Virus record (IMG/VR): IMGVR_UViG_3300035698_014713
Location: 1 to 30,753 of that record
Origin: a virus
Strand: one strand, 5' to 3'
Length of the DNA: 30,753 bases
Each line of letters begins with the position of its first letter. Position 1 is the stretch's first letter. The position numbers were made by a program, and so were the translations under genes. The notes under the pieces were generated by a model. It saw only the letters and a program-made list of their open reading frames with translations. It had not been told where the DNA came from and ran no database searches. Below, one piece after another: positions 1 through 6,466 of this stretch.

Positions 1-95
1 CTTTCGCAGGCATTGTGACTGAAGCAGGGCAAGTGGCCTAGTGGCCTAGGGGTCTCGTAGTCGAAAGTACGAAGCCCTTTCGCAGGCATTGTGAC
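1..95. CRISPR. CRISPR array fragment, one full and one partial repeat
   Basis: Bases 1-19 and 77-95 are identical over 19 of 19 positions, giving a period of 76. The only complete repeat is 60-95 (36 bases, starting GTCGAAAG and ending ATTGTGAC) if the left boundary is placed at the GTC that mirrors the terminal GAC; this boundary cannot be proved from one full copy. The spacer is then 20-59 (40 bases) and holds a small internal duplication (GTGGCCTA twice). CGAAAG (62-67) and CTTTCG (77-82) can form a stem. Read on the minus strand this stem lies next to the 3' end of the repeat, as is usual for type V crRNAs, so the array is probably transcribed leftward like the Cas12m-like gene. The array continues beyond the left edge, so its size is unknown. 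Confidence 0.8.
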
Positions 96-228
96 GGCTG
101 GCACTCTAACCCCTTGCCGCCGCCTACGTTGCGGCGTGCTTTGCGAGAGGTTGGTGGCAGTCGAGGTATCCATTATCGCTTCACCCGGCAAAATTACCGT
201 AAGTCCTTATCCCGTAACGGTCGAGAGG
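96..228. other. Interval between effector and CRISPR array, possible leader
   Basis: This 133-base stretch separates the stop codon of the Cas12m-like gene from the first repeat. I see no convincing gene and no further repeat copy. It contains an inverted repeat CGCCG/CGGCG around 119-136. By position it would be the leader if the array is transcribed leftward, either read through from the effector gene or from a promoter I cannot identify. Confidence 0.4.
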
Positions 229-1878
229 TCAGGGGGTTTTCTGCGCCACCGGACCGCTCGCAAGCAGATTCATCGCCGCATTATAATCCTGATCCCACTC
301 CGCGCCGCAGTGGCGGCATTTCGTCCAGAGGTGCGTGGCCGCGTCGAATTGCGCCAATTCGCCGCACGCATGACACCGTTGCGTAGTGTACGCTGCCTCT
401 TCCTTGACCACCTCGGCGAACCGTTCCCGAATCAACTTGCCCAGCCGGCCGGGTGCTGCTATCTGCCGGTAGCGGCGTGACGCCTTGTTGCCATCGTCCT
501 CCATCTCGGCAGTCGGCCGCTTTGCCATGTCCGACCACTTGGTGTTCTCGATGTGGGCCACGCGATACTGGCGGGAAAGCGTAGCCGCGAAGTTGCGGTA
601 CAAGTCCACTCGCCATGCAACCGCCTTCCGTCGCTGGTTTACCTCCCACGTCCACAGGTGCTTGTCCTTCTTTCGCCATGCCTCGATCTGCGCGAATATC
701 TCTTCGTCGCCCGCGAATCGTTCGCCGCGCCAGTGGATCACCAGGGCGGCCAGCCGGGCCTGGGCCCGCCATTGCCCGACGCTCTTCGTCCGTTCGGCCA
801 GCCAGTCGGGTAGCTCATGCGCTCGCAGCCACTCGCGAAACGATGTCAACGCAAGATTGAATCGTTCGTCGCGTATGGATTGCAGATCATCGGCCTTTTG
901 CCATCGCCCCACGTCGCGGATCGGCAATACCAGTTCGCCGCTCTGACCGTCATCGCCCGCCCAATAGGCCACGCGCAGGCCGTGGTCCAGCAACCGCCAG
1001 CCGAAGTCGATCCCGACGTTTCCACTGCGGGCCAGATCCGGCTTCTGCCAGCCGCCCGCACGGGACAGTACCAGACACAGCTGCCATTTATGATGAGCCT
1101 CGACCCGACGACGAATCAGGTACACCCACTTGATTAGGCAATCATCGGGGATCGGCCTGTGCATGAGCACCGGGACCACTGCCCAGACTGGCTGGCGGCC
1201 CTCGCTACCGATGCGAATCCACGCCTGCGCGTACTTGCTATCGCCCTCCAGGATGAATCGCTTATCCTTACCGGCGAACGCGTCTTCAGCGGTCATGCCT
1301 CCCTGAATCTGGACGGCTAACTTGCCGTCGCCCGTCCAGCGGCGAAAGCGTGGGGGCGGGCCGCTACGATTCTTGCCCGCCGCTTGCTCCACCTGTAGGT
1401 AAGTACCCCAATATATTTCCGACTCCGCGCGGGCGTCGCGCATGGTCTGCCCGGTGGCCTGGTTGATCGTCCCCAGTTCCGCCTTGGCTTCGAGCGATTC
1501 GTAGGCCAGGGCCTTGGCTTCCTTGCGGCGGCCGGCGGCCTCTTTGCGCTTCGTCCGTAGCTCTTTGATTTCGGCGCGTTGCTCTGGCGTACCCTTGCCC
1601 TTCTTGCGCGCCGACTGGTTGGTCAGGCGAATCGCGGCTTGAACCGCCTTGATCCGCTGGTCGAGATCGGCCACGGCCTGCTCGGCCGCCTCCAGGTCGG
1701 GCGATAGCCGCCGGACGAGGGCGTTGGTCGCCTCACGCCGCTGTAGCTCGATTTCCACGAGCTTGTTGCCGTATTTGTGGGCCGCGCTCATCTGTGCGTT
1801 CACCAGCTCAGCGTTGATCGTAGGGGCTTTCGCCCCGTAGGAATAAATACAGCTAGGCAAGGAATCGTGTCCAAACAT
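229..1878 (-). CDS. cas12m: Cas12m-like type V (V-M, formerly V-U1) CRISPR effector
   Basis: This 549-residue protein is a miniature RuvC-containing CRISPR effector. Residues 25-165 are a charged helical region. RuvC-I is GIDFGWR with D291. RuvC-II is AHIEN with E444. A zinc ribbon has cysteines at 502, 505, 521 and 524. RuvC-III is WDQDYNAA at 528-535. By memory it aligns with Mycolicibacterium Cas12m2 along much of its length, including GWR..DHG, WR.(A/K)DK.LW, the R.DL(H/Y)R segment, and IAAPG.L before the ribbon. Characterised Cas12m proteins process their own crRNA and bind DNA to silence targets rather than cutting it. This protein keeps Asp/Glu/Asp at the three RuvC positions. A TnpB transposon protein is the main alternative, but the adjoining CRISPR repeats and the Cas12m-specific segments argue against it. 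The start has AAAGGA about nine bases upstream. It is the last gene of a leftward operon. Confidence 0.85.
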   Translation of the reverse strand: MFGHDSLPSCIYSYGAKAPTINAELVNAQMSAAHKYGNKLVEIELQRREATNALVRRLSPDLEAAEQAVADLDQRIKAVQAAIRLTNQSARKKGKGTPEQRAEIKELRTKRKEAAGRRKEAKALAYESLEAKAELGTINQATGQTMRDARAESEIYWGTYLQVEQAAGKNRSGPPPRFRRWTGDGKLAVQIQGGMTAEDAFAGKDKRFILEGDSKYAQAWIRIGSEGRQPVWAVVPVLMHRPIPDDCLIKWVYLIRRRVEAHHKWQLCLVLSRAGGWQKPDLARSGNVGIDFGWRLLDHGLRVAYWAGDDGQSGELVLPIRDVGRWQKADDLQSIRDERFNLALTSFREWLRAHELPDWLAERTKSVGQWRAQARLAALVIHWRGERFAGDEEIFAQIEAWRKKDKHLWTWEVNQRRKAVAWRVDLYRNFAATLSRQYRVAHIENTKWSDMAKRPTAEMEDDGNKASRRYRQIAAPGRLGKLIRERFAEVVKEEAAYTTQRCHACGELAQFDAATHLWTKCRHCGAEWDQDYNAAMNLLASGPVAQKTP

Positions 1879-1958
1879 AATTTATCCTTTCTTCTCTCTT
1901 GCTGCGGTCCGGAGCGTCGCGGGGCCGGGGCGGCTTAGGTCGATACTGACTCCGGACT

Positions 1959-2225
1959 TCACATTGCCAAGTTTGCACACTCTGGCCGCCTCGCCAAACT
2001 ACAGGAACAGCACGCGGTAAGCTGGTGGTTGGAATGCTCCACCGCGATAGCTTCGGCAACGGCCTGTTCGAGTGTCGCACACTCCAGCAGTGTGGCGTCT
2101 GGATGCTGGCCGCCAAGAGGTTTAGGTGAAAAATTGTAGCGGGTGACGACACAGTACATAATTTTGATCCCGTCGCCGTCCGGTTTCTCACGCTTCAGAA
2201 CACAGACATTATTTGGCTCGTTCAT
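1959..2225 (-). CDS. Small protein of unknown function
   Basis: An 88-residue protein that I do not recognise. The ATG at 2225 has a strong Shine-Dalgarno sequence (GAGGAG) about six bases upstream, which supports the gene and its start. It is hydrophilic, with a CVLKREK segment near the N-terminus, a central ATLEQAVAEAI helix, and a short Cys pair (TACCSC) near the C-terminus. It lies between two other small leftward genes and the Cas12m-like gene and is probably cotranscribed with them. It has no features of Cas1, Cas2 or a regulator, so a role in CRISPR function cannot be claimed. Confidence 0.6.
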   Translation of the reverse strand: MNEPNNVCVLKREKPDGDGIKIMYCVVTRYNFSPKPLGGQHPDATLLECATLEQAVAEAIAVEHSNHQLTACCSCSLARRPECANLAM

Positions 2226-2263
2226 CGTTCTTCTCCTCGGTAAATGGTTAGGGGCCGGGGCGG

Positions 2264-2617
2264 CTACTCCACGATGTCATCGACCAGTGCGGTCAGTTCG
2301 GCAGCGATTGCCGTCTTGCGAGCCTCACGCTGGGGCCTTGCTCGTTCGTCGTCCAGCGGACCAAGCAACATTTTCTGCTCGTGCTTGAGTTGGGCGATTC
2401 TCAAATCGCGCTTCGCTTTTTCGGTTTCCTCGGGGGTGCAGGGCCGAAGCTCGAATTCTTGCGACCAAGGCTTTTGGCCCTGGTCGGTGAAAATGGGATC
2501 GTCAACACGAGTCACAATCATGTGTCCATCCGGCCCCTGCATGACTTGCCCTACATGGACATGGCAATCTCTTTTCTGATCACCGAGGCGGTGACATACT
2601 AGGCTTTTGGTTTTCAT
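2264..2617 (-). CDS. Small charged protein of unknown function
   Basis: A 117-residue protein starting at the ATG at 2617, preceded by AAGGAG and a spacer of about nine bases. A longer frame reaches 2797 but overlaps the upstream zinc-ribbon gene and lacks a ribosome binding site. The N-terminal half is rich in His and Asp (CHRLGDQ, HVHVGQV, DGHMIVTRV), suggesting a small beta-rich fold. The C-terminal half is a charged helix (ETEKAKRDLRIAQLKHEQK) that may form a coiled coil. The stop codon abuts one of the repeated GC-rich motifs. Function unknown. Confidence 0.6.
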   Translation of the reverse strand: MKTKSLVCHRLGDQKRDCHVHVGQVMQGPDGHMIVTRVDDPIFTDQGQKPWSQEFELRPCTPEETEKAKRDLRIAQLKHEQKMLLGPLDDERARPQREARKTAIAAELTALVDDIVE

Positions 2618-2660
2618 CGTCGTGTCTCCTTGGTTAAGGTTTCGGTGGGGGCCGGGGCGG

Positions 2661-2846
2661 CTATGCTGGTCGGGGTCGCGGTTGGTCGGGGCACAGGTCC
2701 AGCATCCCCCCGCACTGGCTACATCGTGGTGTATCTGGTAGGGGTGGCGTGCGACCCTTGCGTCGATGTTCGCGCGGCACGTAGAGCGGGGAATCAATTA
2801 TTTCTTCGTGCCCGCAATTACGACACGCATATTTACGCAGAATCAT
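2661..2846 (-). CDS. Small zinc-ribbon protein
   Basis: A 61-residue protein with two Cys pairs, CRNC near residue 8 and CSQC near residue 42, which would bind one zinc ion. The linker is basic (REHRRKGR). The ATG has GAGGATAGGA just upstream. Small zinc ribbons of this sort are common in phage genomes and usually bind nucleic acid or act as adaptors, but I cannot assign a partner. The stop codon is fused to one copy of the GC-rich motif. It probably belongs to the same leftward transcript as the Cas12m-like gene. Confidence 0.65.
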   Translation of the reverse strand: MILRKYACRNCGHEEIIDSPLYVPREHRRKGRTPPLPDTPRCSQCGGMLDLCPDQPRPRPA

Positions 2847-2851
2847 CGGTC

Positions 2852-3118
2852 CTATCCTCGGCGGCGGCGGCCGGGGCGGCTAGTCTTACCAATCGTCACA
2901 GTCAGTCGCCAATCCATAGTGCCCTCGGGCATGTCGTCGGTCCAGCCCCACACATCTACTCGGCTGTCGTCGATTTTGACTGAGTCGATGTTGCCGTCAT
3001 ACATGGCACGTAATTCGGCGAGCATTGCGGCCTGGTCGCCGGCGAATGTTGCATTGGCAATCTCACTGAGTAGTCGGCTGCGGTCGATCGCATCGCTTAG
3101 GCATCTCTGGGCGTTCAT
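2852..3118 (-). CDS. Small protein of unknown function
   Basis: An 88-residue protein starting at ATG 3118 after an AGAGAG ribosome binding site. In-frame ATGs further upstream (3142, 3157) have weaker sites. The N-terminal half is helical with many acidic and Ala residues, and the C-terminal half looks beta-stranded (VDVWGWTDD, WRLTVTIGK). The tail reads RPGRRRRG because the frame runs through a copy of the GC-rich motif. A one-base shift would instead end the protein at a TAG like its neighbours, so the last residues may reflect a recent indel. No family recognised. Confidence 0.55.
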   Translation of the reverse strand: MNAQRCLSDAIDRSRLLSEIANATFAGDQAAMLAELRAMYDGNIDSVKIDDSRVDVWGWTDDMPEGTMDWRLTVTIGKTSRPGRRRRG

Positions 3119-3159
3119 CGTTCTCTCTTTGGTTTGGGTTCTCATTGTTTCCCTCATCT

Positions 3160-3200
3160 ACAGTTATTATAGGCTCCCCCGGCTATAAAGCTAGTGCAAA
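3160..3200 (-). promoter_or_regulatory. Possible leftward promoter
   Basis: The minus strand contains a perfect -10 hexamer TATAAT at 3166-3171, extended to TATAATAA, about 50 bases upstream of the ATG at 3118. No good -35 hexamer is found at 16-18 bases. The placement in the 187-base gap between two leftward genes supports a secondary promoter for the four small genes, the Cas12m-like gene and perhaps the array. Confidence 0.4.
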
Positions 3201-3305
3201 TCTGAACGAATTTCACGGATTGAGTTGCAAACCCTTGCTGGATATGAGTTTACGGTTTTTGGATTTATTTTGGGGACCGCCAAAATCCAACACGTTACGG
3301 TTGAA

Positions 3306-4865
3306 TCACATCGATTTTGGCCTAGCTAAATGTAGCCGATCCAACGATACAGCCCAAGTAGCATCATCGGCATCCACGACTGTAACCTCTAGGCCGGAAA
3401 CCGTTTCGTACGGGTCACAATCCAACGTGGCGAAATACGGTTCGGTGCCATCATCTTCTTCGACGACCCACGCCGTGTCGCCCTTGGCCCACTTTTTACC
3501 ACGACGTTTACCTTTGCGATTCCCGCCGAGTTGCTTGCGGACTTTGGCTGATCGTTGTTTGATTTCGTCCTTTGATGGGTCTACGGCCTGGATTTGCAAT
3601 TCATCAGCCTCGGCTGAATTGCCGATGTCAATGCCGCCGACGGTAGGACACTCGGCCAGCGTTCGCACGTCGTCGCCATCTATGTGATAGGTCAGTGTGA
3701 TTAACTCATCGGTTACCGGCTTGTTGGTAGCATACAACATCCACGCCTTGACAATTAAGGCGCAGCGTTCGGCAACTGAGCCGCCACCGTCATCCAGTAT
3801 TTTGCCGAGGGCTGTGCGGACCGGCCGCAACTCGTCTGCACCGCTAGCCAGCATTACCCAAAAATCACAGGCACCATTCCACTGTGCCCAGTCCAGGTTT
3901 TGCTCGTTGGTGGAATCGGCAACTATGTATTGGGCCGGGTCCGTGGTGTTGCAACCCATTAGATAGAGCAAGCCAGAAGCGTATCCAGGTGAAATGTACT
4001 TAGTTATTTTTCGGCTCGGTCCATCGTCTTCTTCGTGTATGTGCTTCACACATTCGAGCAACTTGGGATGCTGAGTAAGAAAATCTAAACTCTCGGCATG
4101 CGTGCGACGTGGAGCAAACGCATTTGTATTGGCTCCTGTGCGGTGCCACAACAAGCGGATGGCGTAGTCACACACACGCGATAGTTTGCGTCGGTCACCG
4201 GCCGTGGTGTTCGCAAAAAATTGGCTGCGGTATAGCACGTCGGATAACGAACGTGGCTTGCAAGTGTCCATGGTATTAACTACGTCGTCGGTTTCGGGCA
4301 CACCAAATATCACAACCTTTTCCATGGTGGGCTCTTGGGGCCAATCCGACCATCGATCGCGGTGATCTTTCCACTCTTGAGCGGCTAGGATTAACGAGAC
4401 GAGTTGGTGTTGGCCGTTCAAGATTAAACCAGTGCATCCCACAATGATTGGTTCACCGTTGAGTCGCCATCGCTTGCGCAGGTGTTCTTGTTTGAGAGTA
4501 AGGTACACCTGCGAGTAGATGGGACGGTTTGTTACATTGTTGTAGCAGCGAATCTTGGTGCCGGCACTATCTTTGATAAAATAGTTGTTGCCAAACTTAA
4601 CTTGCTCGGTTTCCACCTCCCAGCCGAGTAGGTCACGAGCTTGGTTAGCAGTTATTGCATCGTTGCCGCAACAGAGTTTGGCAGTGGGCTTACCATGTTG
4701 TACTTCCCGACCGGATGCTTGGTCTTTTGCGGATTTCGCTTTTGGTTTTGCTTTTGCTTTTGCTTTTGGTTTTGCTTTTGCTTTTGGTTTTGCTTTTGCT
4801 TTTGCTTTCGCTCTTGGTTTCGCTTTAGGCTTGGGTGAACAAACTTTCTTCTTAGGGAGTGGCAT
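3306..4865 (-). CDS. Large GQH-motif (ParB/Srx-like) protein with histone-H1-like N-terminus
   Basis: A 519-residue protein from ATG 4865, which has AAAGGA upstream; the frame extends to 5012 but overlaps the next gene. Residues 1-45 are a Lys/Ala/Pro tract (repeated KAK, KPK units) like the tail of histone H1 and would bind DNA. The central part carries ILNGQHQLVSLILA, which resembles the GxHR motif of ParB/sulfiredoxin-fold domains, followed by CKPRSLSDVLYR. The C-terminal 60 residues resemble a small SH3-like beta barrel (GDTAWVVEEDDG). A paralogue lies at 19917-21269 and shares the central motifs but neither tail. A DNA-binding or nucleotide-dependent regulatory role is likely. The precise function is unknown. 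Confidence 0.75.
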   Translation of the reverse strand: MPLPKKKVCSPKPKAKPRAKAKAKAKPKAKAKPKAKAKAKPKAKSAKDQASGREVQHGKPTAKLCCGNDAITANQARDLLGWEVETEQVKFGNNYFIKDSAGTKIRCYNNVTNRPIYSQVYLTLKQEHLRKRWRLNGEPIIVGCTGLILNGQHQLVSLILAAQEWKDHRDRWSDWPQEPTMEKVVIFGVPETDDVVNTMDTCKPRSLSDVLYRSQFFANTTAGDRRKLSRVCDYAIRLLWHRTGANTNAFAPRRTHAESLDFLTQHPKLLECVKHIHEEDDGPSRKITKYISPGYASGLLYLMGCNTTDPAQYIVADSTNEQNLDWAQWNGACDFWVMLASGADELRPVRTALGKILDDGGGSVAERCALIVKAWMLYATNKPVTDELITLTYHIDGDDVRTLAECPTVGGIDIGNSAEADELQIQAVDPSKDEIKQRSAKVRKQLGGNRKGKRRGKKWAKGDTAWVVEEDDGTEPYFATLDCDPYETVSGLEVTVVDADDATWAVSLDRLHLARPKSM

Positions 4866-4918
4866 TGCGCATTTTCCTTTATTAGGATCGGTTGGTAAAA
4901 CAAAAGAATAAACTAAAG

Positions 4919-5146
4919 CTAAAACGTATCTGTTACGTCGATAGGAACTCCTATGTCTGGGCAATTGGATTGCGGACGCGGTGGGAGGGAGAGAGTAGTG
5001 ACGGTCTTGCAAGACTTGCGTTTCCGCCGCTTGTGAACGGGTGGTGGCTCACTGGGCGACCATTGAATGCCGCCCTCCCATCCGCTCAACTCGTCGTTAG
5101 AACAATATCTCTGTACACTGTCGGGAACATGAACAACTTTAACCAT
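4919..5146 (-). CDS. Small basic protein of unknown function
   Basis: A 75-residue protein from ATG 5146, which has an excellent AAGGAG site seven bases upstream. The longer frame to 5224 would overlap the promoter. The middle is Pro- and Lys/Arg-rich (PPPVHKRRKRKSCK), suggesting nucleic acid binding or disorder. It is the first gene after the promoter at 5204-5232 and precedes the large GQH-motif protein by 53 bases. No family recognised. Confidence 0.55.
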   Translation of the reverse strand: MVKVVHVPDSVQRYCSNDELSGWEGGIQWSPSEPPPVHKRRKRKSCKTVTTLSLPPRPQSNCPDIGVPIDVTDTF

Positions 5147-5203
5147 CGCTTTCTCCTTGGGGGAACGTGGCTTAAATCGAACGGTGTCGGTCGAGTATTT
5201 ATA

Positions 5204-5232
5204 TTTATAATACAATCGCCCCAAAAAGTAAA
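5204..5232 (-). promoter_or_regulatory. Leftward sigma70-type promoter
   Basis: On the minus strand TTTACT (5227-5232) is followed after 17 bases by TATAAA (5204-5209). The stretch GGGTTTACTTTTT is shared with the promoter at 21326-21353, upstream of the paralogous GQH-motif gene. Transcription would run into the gene at 5146 and probably on through the operon towards the Cas12m-like gene. Sharing between two paralogous units supports a real, coordinated control site. Confidence 0.65.
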
Positions 5233-5290
5233 CCCCAATATTACAAAAGGGGCTTATCTCGTGTTTTCCCGTGTTTCTGTCATTCCCCCT

Positions 5291-5354
5291 TACTACCTAT
5301 TACTACGTAATAGTACGTAAGCGCACCCCCGCGTAGGCCATTATACTCTATTTT
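5291..5354. repeat. 64-bp intergenic element, copy 1
   Basis: This element matches 25608-25672 at most positions, including TACGTAAG/T, GCCATTATAC and CTATTTT blocks. It contains near-palindromic TACGTA units separated by about 5 bases and a -10-like TATACT on the plus strand. It lies in the divergent control region between the leftward operon and the rightward genes. It may be a phage promoter with its operator, or a replication or packaging site. The rest of the 5147-5477 gap holds the leftward promoter and another TATACT near 5420. Confidence 0.65.
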
Positions 5355-5477
5355 CGGCGCACGTAAAGTGGGTTACGCGCCGCAAAGCCGGTTACGGTTT
5401 GCCACACTGCAAAACAGCTATACTATACCCAGAGGCTATTCAGGCAAATCATGGAACCGAAGGATAGGGGTGTGAGC

Positions 5478-5669
5478 ATGACAGGGAAAGAGCTACTCGA
5501 ATGGCTGCAAGAAATACCGGAATCAGAGCTTGCAAGTTCCCAGGTAGTGTTCGACGCATTGCCTCCGGGAAAGATGCGGCCGCTGGTGACAGCTAAGCTG
5601 CACACATTGATCCACACAAGTGGGGAGTATCAGAAGGGGGTCAGTGTAATTTACCTGGTCTACAAATAG
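5478..5669 (+). CDS. Small protein of unknown function
   Basis: A 63-residue protein starting at ATG 5478, with a G-rich ribosome binding site (AGGGG) upstream. An in-frame ATG at 5451 would add nine residues. The N-terminus MTGKELLEWLQEIPE looks like an amphipathic helix of a type common in small phage proteins, and the C-terminus is beta-like (VSVIYLVYK). First rightward gene after the 64-bp element. Function unknown. Confidence 0.55.
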   Translation: MTGKELLEWLQEIPESELASSQVVFDALPPGKMRPLVTAKLHTLIHTSGEYQKGVSVIYLVYK

Positions 5670-5739
5670 AGGGGCAAAAAGGACGCCCGTGCTACACTCA
5701 CTTAAAGACTATAAACTATAACGCGAGGAGCGACATGCG

Positions 5740-5928
5740 ATGGGCCGCAAATGCATCTATCCTTGGGACCGATGGTTCCGCCACAACCGATTTCGGCTTG
5801 TACGCGGCGTACACTACCATTGCCAACCCCACTCCATGAGCGTGATGGTTCGCAATGCCGCTTCTGCGCGTGGTGTCCGCGTTAGTGTTTTAATCGCCGA
5901 AGGAACACTGATTGTTTCGCAACACTAA
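5740..5928 (+). CDS. Small basic protein of unknown function
   Basis: A 62-residue protein starting at ATG 5740, with GAGGAG about ten bases upstream. A competing ATG at 5734 opens another frame of about 34 codons. The composition is basic, with Trp and His near the N-terminus (YPWDRWFRHNRF) and SMSVMVRNAASARGVRVSV further on. That last segment resembles the helix and basic patch of small phage DNA-associated proteins, but I cannot name a family. It lies 16 bases upstream of the RuvC-like gene and is probably cotranscribed. Confidence 0.6.
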   Translation: MGRKCIYPWDRWFRHNRFRLVRGVHYHCQPHSMSVMVRNAASARGVRVSVLIAEGTLIVSQH

Positions 5929-5944
5929 ATAGCCGAGGATAGCC

Positions 5945-6466
5945 ATGCCAAAATTACGCCCCCGCAAACGCGCCCCCAGCATTGTGTACGTCGGTGTTGA
6001 TCCAGGAATAAGTGGTGGATTAGCGTGGCTCACGGAGTTGCCGGCCACTCGAATCGTTGAGGCAACGCCAATGCCGGCAACCGAGCGGGATATTTGCGAT
6101 TGGTTTGCGGCACTAAGTAGTAAACACACAGCCATAGTTGCGATGATCGAGTCGGTCCACGCCATGCCACAAAACGCAGTTCGCGCTGCATTTAGGTTTG
6201 GCTGGGGGTACGGCGGACTGCGTATGGCTCTGATTGCTGCCCGCATTCCATTTCAAGAAGTGCGACCGCAAGACTGGCAAAAAGCGATGGGCATACCGCC
6301 GCGTAAGAAACGAAAGAAAGAATTCGTAGAATCAAAAACACAATTCAAAAACCGCCTTAAATCCAAAGCACAACAATTGTTTCCTTCGGTGGATGTTACA
6401 CTGAAAACTGCCGATGCCTTGTTAATCACAGAATATTGCTATAGAAAGCACAACGGCCAATTATGA
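5945..6466 (+). CDS. ruvC: RuvC-like Holliday junction resolvase
   Basis: A 173-residue protein of the RuvC/RNase H-fold nuclease family that cuts branched DNA such as Holliday junctions. The acidic residues are visible: D19 in VGVDPGISGG, E69 in MIESVH, and D157 in KTADALLIT, with a further Asp at 150. A basic loop with KKRKK lies at about 121-125. Length and motif spacing fit the RuvC family. In phages such enzymes resolve recombination or replication intermediates before packaging. The stop overlaps the ATG of the uracil-DNA glycosylase gene by four bases (ATGA), so the two are translationally coupled. Confidence 0.85.
   Translation: MPKLRPRKRAPSIVYVGVDPGISGGLAWLTELPATRIVEATPMPATERDICDWFAALSSKHTAIVAMIESVHAMPQNAVRAAFRFGWGYGGLRMALIAARIPFQEVRPQDWQKAMGIPPRKKRKKEFVESKTQFKNRLKSKAQQLFPSVDVTLKTADALLITEYCYRKHNGQL

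Larger units (their letters stand above)
1921..2880 (-). repeat. Four copies of a GC-rich motif after leftward genes
   Basis: On the minus strand GCCGCCCCGGCC occurs at 1921-1934, 2251-2264, 2648-2661 (each extended by CC) and 2869-2880. Every copy directly follows TAA or TAG: for the genes ending at 2264 and 2661 this triplet is the actual stop codon, for the first copy it is an in-frame second stop 8 codons after the gene's own stop, and in the fourth copy it is out of frame. Each can form a small GCCG-CCC-CGGC hairpin. The same motif between unrelated genes suggests a mobile spacer or an RNA processing or termination element. There is no T-run, so it is not a classical terminator. Confidence 0.6.

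Noticed and set aside
229-1878. The effector as a TnpB protein of an IS605-type transposon
   Set aside because: No TnpA and no transposon ends are visible. A CRISPR repeat pair is adjacent, and the sequence follows Cas12m outside the RuvC motifs.
3267-3286. ATTTTGG/CCAAAAT inverted repeat as a terminator for the gene ending at 3306
   Set aside because: The stem is AT-rich and no T-run follows on the minus strand.
4740-4825. Repeated GCTTTT/GGTTTT tract as a CRISPR or regulatory array
   Set aside because: The units are in frame with the Lys/Ala/Pro coding sequence and have no spacers, so this is a coding repeat.
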